In this document: positions 23,981 to 35,490 of the stretch, piece after piece
Layout: each line of letters begins with the position of its first letter
Numbering within the stretch: position 1 is the first letter of the stretch
From: Balamuthia mandrillaris
Lineage: Eukaryota; Discosea; Longamoebia; Balamuthiidae
DNA: 64,000 nucleotides
Assembly: GCA_031835245.1 (NCBI GenBank)
Contig: JAVKOQ010000237.1
Span: 1 to 64,000 of the forward strand
Reading direction: 5' to 3'
The notes under the pieces: model-generated
What the model was told of the DNA's origin: nothing
Seen by the model: the letters and a program-made list of their open reading frames with translations, nothing else
Database searches by the model: none
Program-made: the position numbers and the translations under genes

Positions 23981-25701
23981 CTACTTATCCTTTCCTTTAT
24001 CTTCTTGTTCTTCTTGGGACTCTTCAGGTTTCTTTTCTCGTGTGATCTCCAACTGTTTATCCCACATGGCTTTATAACGCCCATTCAACGCTAATAACTC
24101 TTCGTGCGTACCTCTCTCCACAATTCCTCCTTGTTCTTCTTCCTCCTCTCCTTCTCCTACTTTCTTCTCTTTCGACGACGAAGCCGCCAACACCAAAATC
24201 TCATCCGCATCCACGATAGTCGACAACCGATGCGCCACAATCAATGTGGTCCTTCCTTTGCTTACTTGCCGCAACGAGGATTGTATAAGCTTCTCCGTGT
24301 GCGTATCCAACGCCGATGTGGCCTCGTCAAAGATCATGATGGGGGGATTCTTCAAGATTGCCCTCGCGATGGACACTCTTTGCTTCTCTCCGCCGCTCAG
24401 CCGAAGCCCGCGCTCCCCCACTTTCGTGTTATAGCCTTCCGGCAGCGAAACGATGAAGTCATGGATCTGAGCCAGCTTGGCGGCCGCGAACATCTCCTCG
24501 TCGTCCACTTGGTCGATGTCTTCCTCAGCTCTTCCGTATTTAATGTTGTAGGCGATGGTGTCATTGAAAAGGACTGTGTCTTGAGGCACCACGCCGATGC
24601 TTCGCCGAAGCGACGTCTGGGTGACGCGAGAGATGTCCTGTCCGTCGATGGTAATGCTACCTGAGTTAACGTCGTAAAAGCGGAACAATAGTCGTGCCAC
24701 TGTTCGTTGTGAGAGAAAAATAGGAGTCAGAATGAGAGCAAAGAATTCCATTCCTTAAAAATAACATTACAGCAGACGAACACTTCACAGACAATGAGAT
24801 GAAGAAAAGAACAAGGACTTACAAGTGCTTTTGCCAGCGCCAGTGGGTCCAACGACAGCAACGGTGCGACCAGGAGGTATCTCGAAGGAGATGTCACGAA
24901 GGACAGGCTTGCTAGGGTCTTCATAGGCAAACATGACACGATCAAACTTGACAGCAGCCCTCCTTACGACCAACTCCTTCGCATCAGGGTGATCCAGCAC
25001 GTCGTGTTGTTCATCGAGGAGAGCAAACATGTTCTCGAGGTCTACCAGCGAGGTCTTGATCATGCGGTAGCTCGTTCCTAAGAAGCCAAGAGGTAGATAG
25101 AGTTGAAGGAGGTACGTGTTGACCAACACAAAGTCACCCACTGTCATATCACCATCTACAGCTCGTCGTCCCTGTTTTGGTTAATAGAAAAACGGAGATG
25201 AGATAAACAGAACAAAAGAATAACAAAAGACAGAAAGAAAAGAAAAGAAAAATAACTTACAGCGAGAAGCATAACGGCGAGACAGCCAACAGCAATGATC
25301 GCAGACTGGCCAATGTTCAATAAAGCGAGAGAAGTGTAGCTCTTCTCAGCAGCAACCATCTTCTCAGTAAGCGCAGCTCCGTATCTTTTGCTTTCGTGTC
25401 GCTCGTTGCAAAAGTACTTTACTGTCTCATAGTTGATGAGTGAATCCACTGCTTTGTTGCTGGCGTCGTTGTCCTTGTCGTTCATCTCTCGCCTAAACTT
25501 GTTGCGCCACTCTGTCACGACGAGGGTGAAGGTAATGTAGCTCACAATTGTCACGAAAGTCATGAAGGAGAAAAGGAACTCGTAGAAGATCAGCAGGTAT
25601 CCGCATACTAACAACATTTCGAGCAACGTTGGAACAATGTTGAACAAGAGCATCGAGAGCAGAAAACTAGACATTGAAGTCAGTGAAAACTAGAGCAACA
25701 G

Positions 25702-25732
<31 letters not shown>

Positions 25733-26156
25733 CGAGAAGAGCGCGAAGAGCGCGAGAGAGAGATAAAGGCTAGAGAAGAGCGAGAGAGAAAGGAGAGTTC
25801 AGAGAGAAGATTTCAAAGAAAGAATCATCAAGTGAGAGGAAAGAGAACAAGAGAAGAGAAACACCAAACGACAAAGAGAACAAAAGAAAACATACTTGAT
25901 GCCATTAATGCCTCTCTCCAAGGCTTTGAGTACCATGCCCGTCTGTCGGTGCATGTGAAACCGCAAGGAGAGGGAGTGAAGGTGGTCAAAAGTGTCGAGC
26001 GCGGCCTGCTTCAACGCGTTCTGCGTCACCCTCACAAAGGCAGCATCGCGAATGTCCCCCGACGCCGACGACAGCAGCCGCAAGAATGCATACAAAAGAA
26101 TCCATTGCACTGGAAAACTTTTTTTTTTGTGATGAGAGAGATGGAAAGAGAAGAGA

Positions 26157-26201
<45 letters not shown>

Positions 26202-26538
26202 GAGGAAGAAGGTACGTGGGTCCTCCTTTGGCGGGATCAGTGCTCAGGTCGTCCACAGAGTGTTTGTAGGTGATGGGCACGAGGATGGTGAAGAGCTTGG
26301 CGACCACCAACAACACCAGCGAGAGGACCACCCTCACCTTGAGGGAGAGGTCGGAAGCGGGCCACAGGTAAGGCGCCAGGCGACGAAGCACGACGGCATC
26401 GCCCTTGAGCAGCGCCCAAATGGACTTTTTCGCGGATGCATCCGGGGTGGCGCTTCCTCCTTCTTCTGTGCCAGCTCGTATGTAGCGTTCAGTGGTGCGC
26501 CGCCTAAGAAATGGCGGACAGAAGGAAGAGGAGAACAT
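23981..26538 (-). CDS. ATM1: Mitochondrial ABC transporter of the Atm1/ABCB7 type
   Basis: Half-size ABC exporter of the mitochondrial inner membrane that exports a glutathione-linked sulfur compound needed for cytosolic Fe-S protein assembly. Exons 26538-26216, 26117-25896, 25666-25261, 25171-24823, 24699-23981; 672 aa. The membrane domain has the family stretches [36 protein letters not shown] and LNIGQSAI. The ATPase domain has Walker [11 protein letters not shown]-loop [10 protein letters not shown], signature LSGGEKQR, Walker [13 protein letters not shown] and H-loop VAHRLSTI. The Arg-rich, acid-free N-terminus ([14 protein letters not shown]) fits a mitochondrial presequence. The acceptor of intron 1 follows a poly-A run rather than a pyrimidine tract. 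The C-terminal tail is Glu/Lys-rich. Confidence 0.92.
26159..26191 (+). repeat. GA microsatellite in ATM1 intron 1
   Basis: About sixteen GA units, CT on the sense strand, shortly after the 5' splice site. Confidence 0.9.
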
Positions 26539-26640
26539 GGAGCCCTCTCCCTTTCTTTTCTTTTTTGTTGTTTGTGTTTGTATTATTTTTTTTGTTTTTT
26601 TTATTTATTTATTTATTTATATGATCACAGGTATTCTCCT

Positions 26641-26677
26641 ATTGGTTCGTTTAAACCCTTAGCTTTTCTCCTATTGG
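26641..26677 (-). promoter_or_regulatory. Paired CCAAT boxes upstream of ATM1
   Basis: Two ATTGG words at 26641-26645 and 26673-26677 read as CCAAT on the gene's strand, 32 bp apart and about 100-140 bp upstream of the start codon. This is a typical position for NF-Y sites; function is inferred. Confidence 0.4.
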
Positions 26678-26775
26678 CCCATCGGATGTGCAGCAATTGT
26701 CCGATATCATGACGACACGAACAAATTGCGCCGAAAGCAACAATTTTTCAGTAATGAAAAACTATTTTATAGCGA

Positions 26776-27203
26776 TCACTCCTCTTGTTCCTCTTTTTCT
26801 TTGCCTTTGCTGTTGCCGTTGGTTTCTTGGTGCTCGGGTGCTGGCGAGGGACACTCGGGCACATCCATAGCTTCCACAGGACCAACCGGAGCCTTTGATA
26901 CCAGACCTGCACATTTCTTTGACAGAAAAGAGAAATTATTAGAGAGAAGCAGAGAAAGAGGAGAGAGGAAGTAAAAGGAAGAACAAGAACAAGAGAATGG
27001 AGACCTTATTGAGCCGTTCGGCAACTTCTCGTTCATAAGCTTCGATATCTTCCTCGCTGAGCTCCGCCCATTCGTCCATCAAACAAACCAATTGCCGACA
27101 GTAAGTGAAGACAAGGTCAAACATCATTTGCTGCATATACTTTTCTATTCGCTTCTGAAATCCTTGTTTAAAAATAAAAGGCACATTAGTACTTTGACAA
27201 GAA

Positions 27204-27244
<41 letters not shown>

Positions 27245-28580
27245 CAGAGACAGAGAGAGGAAGTGAGTGAGAGAGAGAGAGAGAGAAGAAAAGAAACCTG
27301 TGTAACGGAATTCAACAGATACAAACTTATAACAACACATGATGGGTTGTGATTCTTGCCATTTGTTCTGCAGAGGACCTCTGCCTTTCTTTTTGGATTG
27401 CCAAAGGGTTGGATCTTCTTCTTTCTTATAATACTTTTTGTCCAAAGGAGTGAACGCCACGTCAATGGCTTGCACCTCTCTCTTCTTCAATGTGGAGGCA
27501 TCCAGCTCAAGAGACTTTGAACAAATGAAGAAAGCGGAAGAGAGAAATCGTAAGAACGACACTTAAGAATGAGAGAGAGTGAGATAGATACATTGTCGTG
27601 ACTGCCGTTGTCTTCAGTGTGGTTAGAGATTACGGTCATGCTAAACTTCTCAAAGAAAGGGCACTAGCATCAGGAAAGAGAAATGGTAATAATAAGAACA
27701 TGGACAAAACTTCAAGTGAGAGGAGAAAGAGCAAGCGAGAAGAGAACGAGAGGAAGATAGAGTGAGAGAACCGAATAAATAGTTTTGCAGCGAGGGAAAG
27801 AGTTCCAAGACTTCTCAACCAGCATTTGAGCTTTGCTGGGAATAATCCGCCTTGCCCATGATGGCACATGGCTGTTATATCGTGCATGGAGTGGTTGAGC
27901 AACACAGAGGAGAGAGAACGAGGAAGAGCGAGAAGACCAAGAGAGAAAAGAACGAGAGACGGAGAGAAGAGAGAAGAGGGGGAGAGAGACAGAGAGAGAC
28001 AGAGAAAAGAGGGAGAAAGAAAGAGACAGAGAGAGACAGAGAGAGAGAGCGAGTTGATGAATGAAAACGAAGAGCAGCCGAGAGAGGAGAGAAGAGAGAA
28101 GAGAAGCGGAGAAACAAAAAAGAAAGACGAGGGTGCATACTGGCCCAAGTGTATAATCTTTTCTGTGTAGCGGCCAGAGCCAAGCTCCTCATTCTGGAAG
28201 GGCTCATCCTTCAAGACCTCCACTCCAGCGTCGCCTTGGGTCTCCTCCTCACTCCTCTTCATGGTGCAGTACCTGTTCGCCAACCTGAACTGTTCCACAC
28301 AAAAGAAGAGTGATGAAAGCACAAAAAATGAAAAACGAAAAACGAAAAAGCCAGTAAGCGAAAAGATGAACTCAGAAAAACAGAAAAACAGAAGAAGAAA
28401 GGAAACAAACCTCCTCCAAGGTACAAGGCAGCGGAACACGGCTTCATGAACAAAAAAAAACAACAACAACAACAACAACAAAAGAGAAAGAAAGAAAGAA
28501 GGAAGAAAAACAAATGTTAAACTTTATGTAGAAGATCAAAAAAAAAAACTTGGAACATACTATTCTTTGAGCAGCACCAT
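26776..28580 (-). CDS. Class I phosphatidylinositol transfer protein
   Basis: Single-domain PITP that exchanges phosphatidylinositol and phosphatidylcholine between membranes and supports phosphoinositide signalling. Eight exons: 28580-28561, 28441-28411, 28289-28141, 27871-27772, 27663-27592, 27514-27298, 27162-27005, 26916-26776; 295 aa against about 270 for animal class I PITPs. Family landmarks: the start MVLLKEYRVPLP, EEFRLANRY, GVEVLKDEPF, GRYTEKIIHLG, SWNSFPRCKTIY, the GRGPLQNKW loop and YKFVSVEFRY, ending in the C-terminal helix CRQLVCLMDEWAEL. The first two exons are only 20 and 31 nt and were placed by matching the conserved N-terminus. The last exon adds an acidic tail not found in animals. 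Confidence 0.92.
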
Positions 28581-28966
28581 TTCTTTCTTGGTTTTTTTTT
28601 TTAATGTTTTTGGGAAAGAGAGAAGGGCAAGGTTTGGGTGTGCGTTGCGTGCGAGCCGAACGGTTTTGGTTCAAACAACGCCAACAACAACAACAAGTTC
28701 AACCAAACCACAGAAAAAAGAAAGAAGAAACTCGCCAAAGAAGGGAGAGAGAAAAGAAAAAACTTTTTGGATAAATAATCATGAAAGAATGAAAAAAGAA
28801 CGAAAAGATCCGCAATTATGATAGATAATTAAGATAATTTCGGGAAATCGGAAAAAATTTGATGCCTGTGCTATTTGAAGTGTGTAAGTTATGTGGATTC
28901 TCGCTCGGCTCCTCGTTCTGTTTGTGGTTGGGCTTTGTCGTTGTTTTCAGGTCTACATTTGAACAT
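28581..28966. other. Gap between PITP and tRNA
   Basis: A/T- and purine-rich stretch with poly-T and CAACAACAAC runs. No gene seen; it probably holds the PITP promoter. Confidence 0.4.
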
Positions 28967-29038
28967 AGCAGAGTGGCGCAGTGGAAGCGTGGTGGGCCCA
29001 TAACCCACAGGTCGGAGGATCGAAACCTCCCTCTGCTA
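28967..29038 (+). tRNA. Initiator tRNA-Met (CAT)
   Basis: 72 nt that fold as a cloverleaf. The 7-bp acceptor stem AGCAGAG pairs with CTCTGCT, followed by discriminator A. The anticodon loop GCCCATAAC carries CAT, flanked by the stem GGTGG/CCCAC. The A1:U72 pair and the GATCGAAA T-loop (no TTC) are hallmarks of the eukaryotic initiator, and the sequence closely follows the vertebrate initiator as known. Internal A box (GTGGCGCAGTGG) and B box (GGATCGAAACC) are intact. There is no intron. Confidence 0.97.
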
Positions 29039-29050
29039 ACCAACCATGTC

Positions 29051-29060
29051 TTTTTTTTTT
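29051..29060 (+). terminator. RNA polymerase III terminator
   Basis: Run of ten T residues starting 12 nt after the tRNA 3' end. Confidence 0.85.
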
Positions 29061-29122
29061 GTTGCTGGTTCTTTTAACAACCAAAGTTTCTATTTTTTTG
29101 TTTCACAACCCACAATTGATCT

Positions 29123-29125
29123 TTT

Positions 29126-29166
<41 letters not shown>
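29123..29166 (+). repeat. CT microsatellite upstream of the membrane orphan
   Basis: About twenty CT units, ending roughly 150 bp before the start at 29313. Confidence 0.9.
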
Positions 29167-29169
<3 letters not shown>

Positions 29170-29312
29170 CCGGCCGTGCTTTTTTTTTTTGCATAGATGT
29201 TTTTCGCGTCGACATGATCTGTGTTTGAGGGGGCAGAATTATTATTTTTTTTTTTTCGTAGAAGAAAGTGCAAAAAAAAAAAGAAGAGAAGAGGAGAACG
29301 GGCCAGCAGAGA

Positions 29313-31362
29313 ATGGAGCCGAACAAGCTGCTGTGGCGCTGGCGAGGAGGCGTCTCCCGCACGCCCTTTTCGAAGGCTTTCCACCCGTTCCAACAACGGG
29401 CAGCACGTGCCAGACAGTTGAACACCTTCTACTTCCCCGCCACCCCAAAACGAGATATGGCCTCACGCCGTCTGCCGCTTCTCTCGCCACCTTCTCGCGC
29501 AATCATCAACTGCGCTCCATTCCCACTTGCCGCTCCCTCTGTTGGTTCCTCTGTAGTTTCTCGTTATTCTTCTTCCTCCTTGTTACGAGGCCCAACGCTG
29601 AACTCTGTAGCCTCAGCGCGCTACTCTTTTCCTACTACCCGTTTTTTCGCTTCCTCGCGTTCGTTCTTGCTCTCGTCTGCCACTCCTTTTTCTTCTGCCA
29701 ACAGACGAAACATCGCTGCTGCAGTCTCTTCTTACTCATGTTCTTCAGCCTCACGTCTGTATCATGCTACCCCAGAGGCTCAGCGGTCACGCCAACAACA
29801 AAAAGGAGAAGAGCTGCTCGATGCTGAACCGATTGAAGCTGAAGTGATCCTTCCTGGCGGACAACAAAAACACAGCAAGACCAACAAAAGAACTGACAGC
29901 GACAACGAAGACTACCACTCCAGTCGCACAACTTCTTCCTCGTCTGATCAACAAGAAGAAACAGAAGAAGAAATAGGACGTCGTCGTGAAGCTCTCAACT
30001 TATCGCAGCCAGCGAATATATCACTGAAAGAAGTGGGCATAGGGTTGTTGAAGTTGGGAGGCTTTGTGGTGGTTATCGGCGCTGTGGTCTCATTTGGCGT
30101 GGTAGCAGGCAGTGTGGCTCTCGTGGTTTACCTGTTGTACAGAGGAGCTCGTCTCATTTGGCCCTCTCGCTTCGGAGGGACTTCTCAAGCTTCGTTCGAG
30201 GAAGTGCAGGAGAGACAGCGACAGGGCTTGAAGGAGTGGAGCTATGAGGAACAGAAGAAGGCCAGAGAGGAAATAATGAGGAAGGAGAAGGAGGAGGCAA
30301 AGCGATTCCGTAAGACTTTGTTGGGGCGCCTTTACAGCTTCATTATCGACCGGTTACTGTTGAAGTTACAACGTGAATTAACTTTCAAGGCAATGAGCTC
30401 TATCGTTCTGAATACCAGCCCAGCTCTCATCGAAAAGGTCGGGGCTGGTATCAGCCCGCTTGAAATGGATGGCGTTGGTCACTACGCAGTACCTTATCCT
30501 CCCGTTATCATTCCCCTCTTCTCTCTGCTCTCTCTGCTCTCTCTGCTCTCTCTGCTCTCTCTGCTCTCTCTGCTCTGCCTCTCTGCTCTCTCTGCTGCTT
30601 GCTCTCTCTGCTCTCTCTGCTCTCTCTGCTCTCTCTGCTCTCTCTCCTCTCTCTCTCTCTCCTCTCTCTCTCTTCTACTCTCTTTTATCTCCTTTCTCTT
30701 TCTCTTTGACGAAATTTGTTGTACTACTCAGAAAATGGGAAAGAACGAAGTGCAAGACTACACCGATCCAGAAACGGGAGAGGCAAAGATTAAAATAAAG
30801 ATGACGTATGGCGCGGTCAGCGAAGAGACCGGCAAGAAAATTAAGGTCCTGGCGTGTGGCATTGGCAACAAAGTAACTGTCGCTGAGGTAACCAAAGAAT
30901 GGGAGGAGGACCTCTATGATGATACTCCCTCCGAGATAAAGACTCCTGAAGACTTGGTCAAGTTTAGCAAAGCCATTAAACAGGTTTGCTGTCTTTTTTT
31001 TTTCTTTGTCTATTAACCGTTTATTCTTTTCGTTTGCTTTTTGCTAACAAAAAAAAAAGATGACGCAAAAATGGAACTGGGGGCTCACACAATTGGTGGT
31101 TTACTTTGAGGATGGAGAAGAAATGATTGTTTACAATGATCGCAACCATCATGGCGAGTTTGATAACGTGATGGGCATAGACCTTCGCACCAATGAAGAA
31201 GATGAAGATACAATAATGGAAGAGGAACAGCAAAAGAAGAGGAAAGAAAAGAGTAATGAAAAAGAAGAAGAAGAAGAAGAAGAAGAAGAAGAAGAAGAAG
31301 CACAAGTCATCGAGGCGGAAGTTGTCGATGAGAAGAAGAAGTATAAACGGAGCACTCGCTGA
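29313..31362 (+). CDS. Mitochondrial-like membrane protein, family unknown
   Basis: Exons 29313-30488, 30732-30983 and 31060-31362 give 576 aa. The first 150 residues are rich in Arg, Ser and Ala and almost free of acidic residues, as in a mitochondrial presequence. After an acidic linker comes one strong hydrophobic segment near residues 250-280 (GGFVVVIGAVVSFGVVAGSVALV). The C-terminal part has a beta-rich look (KIKIKMTYGAV, LVVYFEDGEEMIVYND) and ends in a Glu-rich tail. One-span anchor plus small C-terminal domain recalls import or assembly factors, but I cannot match a family. Intron 1 (30489-30731) is 243 nt and has no in-frame stop, so retention would add 81 Leu/Ser-rich residues. Confidence 0.6.
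30522..30680 (+). repeat. CTCTCTGCT nonamer repeat within an intron
   Basis: Tandem CTCTCTGCT-like units grading into plain CT. It lies wholly in intron 1 of the membrane orphan, sense-strand pyrimidine-rich. Confidence 0.9.
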
Positions 31363-31376
31363 AAGAAATGACATAC

Positions 31377-32587
31377 TTAATTAGAAGGATAGTGAAGAAG
31401 AAGATCTTCGTTAGGGACATAACGGGGCACGGAGGCTTCATAGCGGCTAAAGTATGCTCCTAGTTCTTCATGCTGAACCCTTACGTTTGGCTCCTCCACC
31501 AACACGATATTTTCTTGTGCCACTTTTTTGTTTATGTGGTGAGAAGGAGAGAGAGAGAGAGAGAGAGAGAGAGTACCATAAGTGGTTTGATTGGGTCGGT
31601 CGCTTTCTTCGACGAGCACTTGGTAGAAAGGTTGGTCCTTCCCGTGTGGCAATCCATGCACTCCCATTTGTAGCATCCACCTTTGGACGTTGATGCGCTT
31701 TCGAGTTAACACCGAGGTTTTTTTTTTTAAAGAAAATAACAGACAAGAAGAACATGAGAGCAGGGAAAGGGAAGGGGTACATGTCGGATGCTTGGCAGGT
31801 CTCATCCCAGCCAAAAATAACGCCTCTATAACCTGCACGCATAACAACCCTCCTGAGGTAAGCAGGGGAGAGCAGAAGTTAAGAGAGGAGAAAGAGAAAG
31901 GCACCATAGAGCTTGTGAGAGATGATGGAGCCAACATGGAAGCGAATCTTTTCGTTGTGTTGCTTGGGTTTGATTTTCTTGGCTTCTCGCAATCGTGCCA
32001 GAAGCAGCTCTAACTCTAACCTAGCGTCACCCTCTTTCTCTTCCAGTATCTGCTTGCCATACTTAGTAAACACATTTGAAACATGGGAAAAGAAAAGAAC
32101 ATAAAGCGAAGAAAGAAGAAAAAGTAACCTTGACCAAGAGGTCTTCTGCTTTTGTGAATTCCTCGATGAGAACATACATCTTCGCAAGGAGGAGCAATTC
32201 ATCTTCGCTTTGTCCAGGAAAGCAAGACAACAATCGAACCACCATCACTCGTTCTCCTGTAAAGTCTCGTTACTAAGAACTCGGGCTAACAAAAGTTTGG
32301 TAAAACGTACTCATCTGACGAGAGCTTTGGTAGATAACATTCAAATTGGAAAGCATTCTTTCGTAGAGGACAAATACGGAGACCGGACGAAAGTAGGCCG
32401 GTAGAATTTGCATCACACCAAAGCCACGAAGCATTTCTATGCATTCTTGGCGAGTGAGTTGTCTGCCTCGATTGTAAGCATCCACAAATACTTCCCTTTG
32501 CTTCTCACTGTCATACCATCGTAATAGGAAGTGGCCTATTTGCAACACATTAGCGAAAGATAGCAGCAAACACGTGACAAAAGAAGC

Positions 32588-32628
<41 letters not shown>

Positions 32629-34258
32629 ACATGGCATTGATATGAGATCCAGAACAATACCGAGTCTACGTGCTACAGCACTATATATAACACTAAGAGC
32701 TGCATTTGGAGAAGAATTAGCAAAGACTACTCCTTATTGTTATTGTTTTAAGACCTTCAAAAGGGAGAACTTACTGATAGGAATGCCAGTGTGCCGTTCC
32801 AACACATCATTCAGAAAACTGTTCTTAGGATCGTAGTAATGCTCCACCTCTCCTTTGAACTTAAGCTCATCAAAAAGGTAAGCATTCAGCTCTTCTAAAA
32901 TCTCACCTTCACTCCATCCTTCCTTGTACGGATCCTTCCAATGCCACAATCTTTCAATAAAATCTTCATTTTCACTTTCTTCTTGTCCTTTCTTTCGTGT
33001 TGTCGTCGTTATATCGCTATCTTTTCGTTGCTTCTTATTCGCTCCTGAATCATCTTCTGCGTTTCTTGCTCGTGCCATCAGTCGTTTCTTCACAGCGAGA
33101 GCATAATCTGCCAACTTGCTGTAAATTTGTTGGGTGATACCCATTTGAAGACTGTACTTGAGGGCAGCTAACAAGGCTGCTCCTCGTTCCACTTCTGGCT
33201 CCTTTCCATCCACATACCATTCGGTATGCCTCCTCCGTCTTGCCTCCGCTTCATCCTTTATCTCTCCTTCCCCTTCTTCCTCTCCTTGCCTTTGTACATT
33301 TCTCTCTTGTTCGGCCTCTTCGGCTTCTTCATCCTCTTCTTCACCTTCTGCTTGTTGCTGTTGCGCCCTGTTTGAAGGCTTATGCGAAGCGAGCAACAAC
33401 CTCCAATCCTGTTCGACGCTGTCCTCGCTGATCTCTCTCAACGCCACTCGCCCATAATAAATGTGGGTCAGGTGGTCATCCCTCTCCTTCTGCCAGCGCT
33501 CCAGCCGTCTTTGGATGCTCTCAAAGACGGACATGCCCAAGTCGCTTTGTTGTTTGAGCTTCTTTAGAGCAGTGTCGCGCGTCACTAGGTTGCACATTTG
33601 ATGGAGCAACGGTTCAGCGCTCTTGTCTTTGTGTACTCGCTCGAAGAAGAGGGAACGCCAACGGTTGGTGGAGGGAGGAGAAGAAGAAGACGAGCGTAGA
33701 GAAGGAGAGGACTCAGAGGGCTGAGAAGATGGTGATGAAGAAGCAGAAGAAGTGGGTTGAAATGAAGCAGGAGCGGAAGAGGGCCACCATTGCCAACGCT
33801 CCAAGCAATGCTGTTGTTGTCGGGGTTGGCATCAGGATGAAAAGAAGCAGGAAAGAAGAAGAGAATGAAGAAGAAAGCAGAAAGAAACGACAATCAAACC
33901 TTTCGCCTTGGAGGTGGAGGGCAAAAAAGAACACAATGTTGCGTGTATGGCAGGAGAAGATATTGTTAAGAAGAACAATAAAAACAAACTCGTGTCCAAA
34001 AGGGGGAAAGGTTTTTTTTGTGCAAAAAAACAGGCCTTGAACGAACCAAAGAGAGTTGGTGAAAGAGACTTCTCGCCAACGGCGGCAAGCGGCGGAGGCG
34101 CTCAGCAACCCACCCAAGTCCAAAAAGCTCATCGCCAACAGCAGCACTTCGGGCGGAAGGCACTCCGCGCTGAGCAAGATCGCTCCTCCTCGCGGCTCGT
34201 GGCCCTCGCTCCCTCCCTCCATAGCATCGTCGTCATTCGGTTGAGCCTTGGCAGCCAT
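31377..34258 (-). CDS. FBXO21: FBXO21-like F-box protein with transglutaminase-like and YccV domains
   Basis: Substrate receptor of an SCF ubiquitin ligase. Nine exons: 34258-34043, 33810-32775, 32699-32631, 32535-32311, 32256-32129, 32052-31905, 31832-31781, 31680-31577, 31522-31377; 707 aa. The F-box is at residues 29-75 (LPPEVLLLAMSFLDLGGLL ... NSLWFHCLERW). The middle matches the SirB1/transglutaminase-like region: SFLNDVLERHTGIPITLSVIY, then CHFLLRWYD. The C-terminal hemimethylated-DNA-binding-like (YccV) domain is clear: FHVGSIISHKLYGYRGVIFGWD, GVHGLPHGKDQPFYQVLVE and VAQENI. Domain order and motifs follow animal FBXO21. A Glu/Gln-rich insert lies near residues 190-230. It ends 15 bp from the converging membrane orphan. 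Confidence 0.9.
32593..32625 (+). repeat. GA microsatellite in FBXO21 intron 3
   Basis: About sixteen GA units, CT on the sense strand, directly after the GTACTT donor. Confidence 0.9.
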
Positions 34259-34403
34259 CCTCCGTCGCTGAGTGCAACAAAACTTTTTCTTTTCTTTTTT
34301 AATATTTATTTTCTTTTGCGGCGCTGATATTTGTCGACTTTGAGATTGCGGCGAATTTCATAGCTACTCTACACGAAATTTATAGCGAAAATTCAACAAG
34401 TTT

Positions 34404-35014
34404 TCAACCCGCAAGTGTAGTACCCCTCATGTCGACATTATTTAGGTGTCTCATCCTTTCAACTCTTGCTGCGTTTCCTGCAGTGATATTCCAAGTGGAG
34501 GGAAAGAGCGTGAGTTCCCATGGAATGGGAAAGGATAATGAAGAAGAACAACAACAAAAAGAAGACGAAGAAGAAGAACAAGAACAAGAAGAAGAAGAAG
34601 AAGAAGAAGAAGAAGAAGAAGAAGAAGAAGAAGAAGAAGAAGAACAAGAACAAGAAGAAGAAGAAGAACAAGAACAAGAAGAACAAGAAGAAGAACAACA
34701 ACAAGAACAAGAAGCAGAAGAACAAGAAGAGCAAGGTGGAAGGGGGTTTCGTTTTTTTTGTGTTTGTGACACTTGATACCAACCAATGCGATGGCTCTCA
34801 CTTCATCCGCAGTTGGTGAATGGTTGTGTGTCTGCATGGCTGCCTGGCTTAGCTTCTGAGCCAGACGTCTCATGTACATGGCATGTTGAGCTTGCAGCTG
34901 GTTGAGTTTAACAAAAAACTTTTTTCGGTGAGAAACATCCCCTTTCAAAGGAAGTGAACGCTCTGACACGAACCCAAAAGGATATTTCTGGGGCAAGCCG
35001 CATTTCAGGTTCAT
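34404..35014 (-). CDS. Small conserved-looking orphan split by a TTC-repeat intron
   Basis: Exons 35014-34780 and 34477-34404 join in phase to 102 aa. The protein is hydrophilic and helical (FFVKLNQLQAQHAMYMRRLAQKL) with no signal or membrane segment; no family recognised. The 302-nt intron is mostly TTC on the sense strand. On the plus strand the same region can be read as a signal-like start at 34429 followed by poly-Glu, but low complexity makes that less likely. A 12-codon upstream ORF (ATG at 35071) lies in the same frame and is closed by TAA 42 nt before the start. Confidence 0.45.
34541..34735 (+). repeat. Long GAA/GAACAA repeat
   Basis: About 195 bp of nearly pure GAA with CAA interruptions. 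It sits in the intron of the minus-strand orphan, where it forms a continuous pyrimidine tract. Confidence 0.95.
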
Positions 35015-35490
35015 GATGCCGCAGTAGCCGTTTTAGAAAACGTGAACAGTCCATCGTTTGTGAGGAGGCATGGCTACTGCCCTTTGTCCAACCTCTTTCC
35101 ACAGAGTTTCCACCACCACCACCCTTCGCGCCTAGTGGTCTCTCCCGCGATGTGGTCGCCTTTGGCATCTTCCCTCCTTTTGTTCTTCTGCGCAATGGTT
35201 TGGTTTGAAAGTGGTCCTTGTCGACACTAGTTTTCCCCGCTAAAAGTAGCAGAGCAGCGCAAGGACTTTGTTTGTTGCCTTTTTGTCCCTTGCCATTAAT
35301 CACATCCAGATTTAGAAAGATCAATCCCCCAAGGTATTAGGAGCCCAACCAACCTAGGCAATCGAGCAGAAAGATCTAGGGCTAAGAGACATCAGAAGAA
35401 CAAACCCTAACCTAAGGTAAATTACTTTTTTGATCCCAAAATCCAAAAAAAAAAATAATAAAAACAAAAAAAGAAAGAAAGAAAGACACG
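35015..35490. promoter_or_regulatory. Divergent promoter region
   Basis: 476 bp between the minus-strand orphan and the plus-strand membrane protein. It includes GTCGAC at 35220-35225 and the short upstream ORF at 35071-35033. No other gene supported. Confidence 0.4.

Noticed and set aside
27850-28080. Arg/Glu-rich ORFs in PITP intron 3
   Set aside because: Translations of GA-type repeats inside an intron; the PITP exons on both sides join in phase without them.
34429-34776. Plus-strand signal peptide plus poly-Glu protein
   Set aside because: Mostly a GAA repeat; the minus-strand reading gives two in-phase exons with non-repetitive sequence. Kept as a finding, not as a gene.
35400-35420. 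CCCTAA-like words suggesting an interstitial telomere
   Set aside because: Only one or two isolated copies, not a tandem array.
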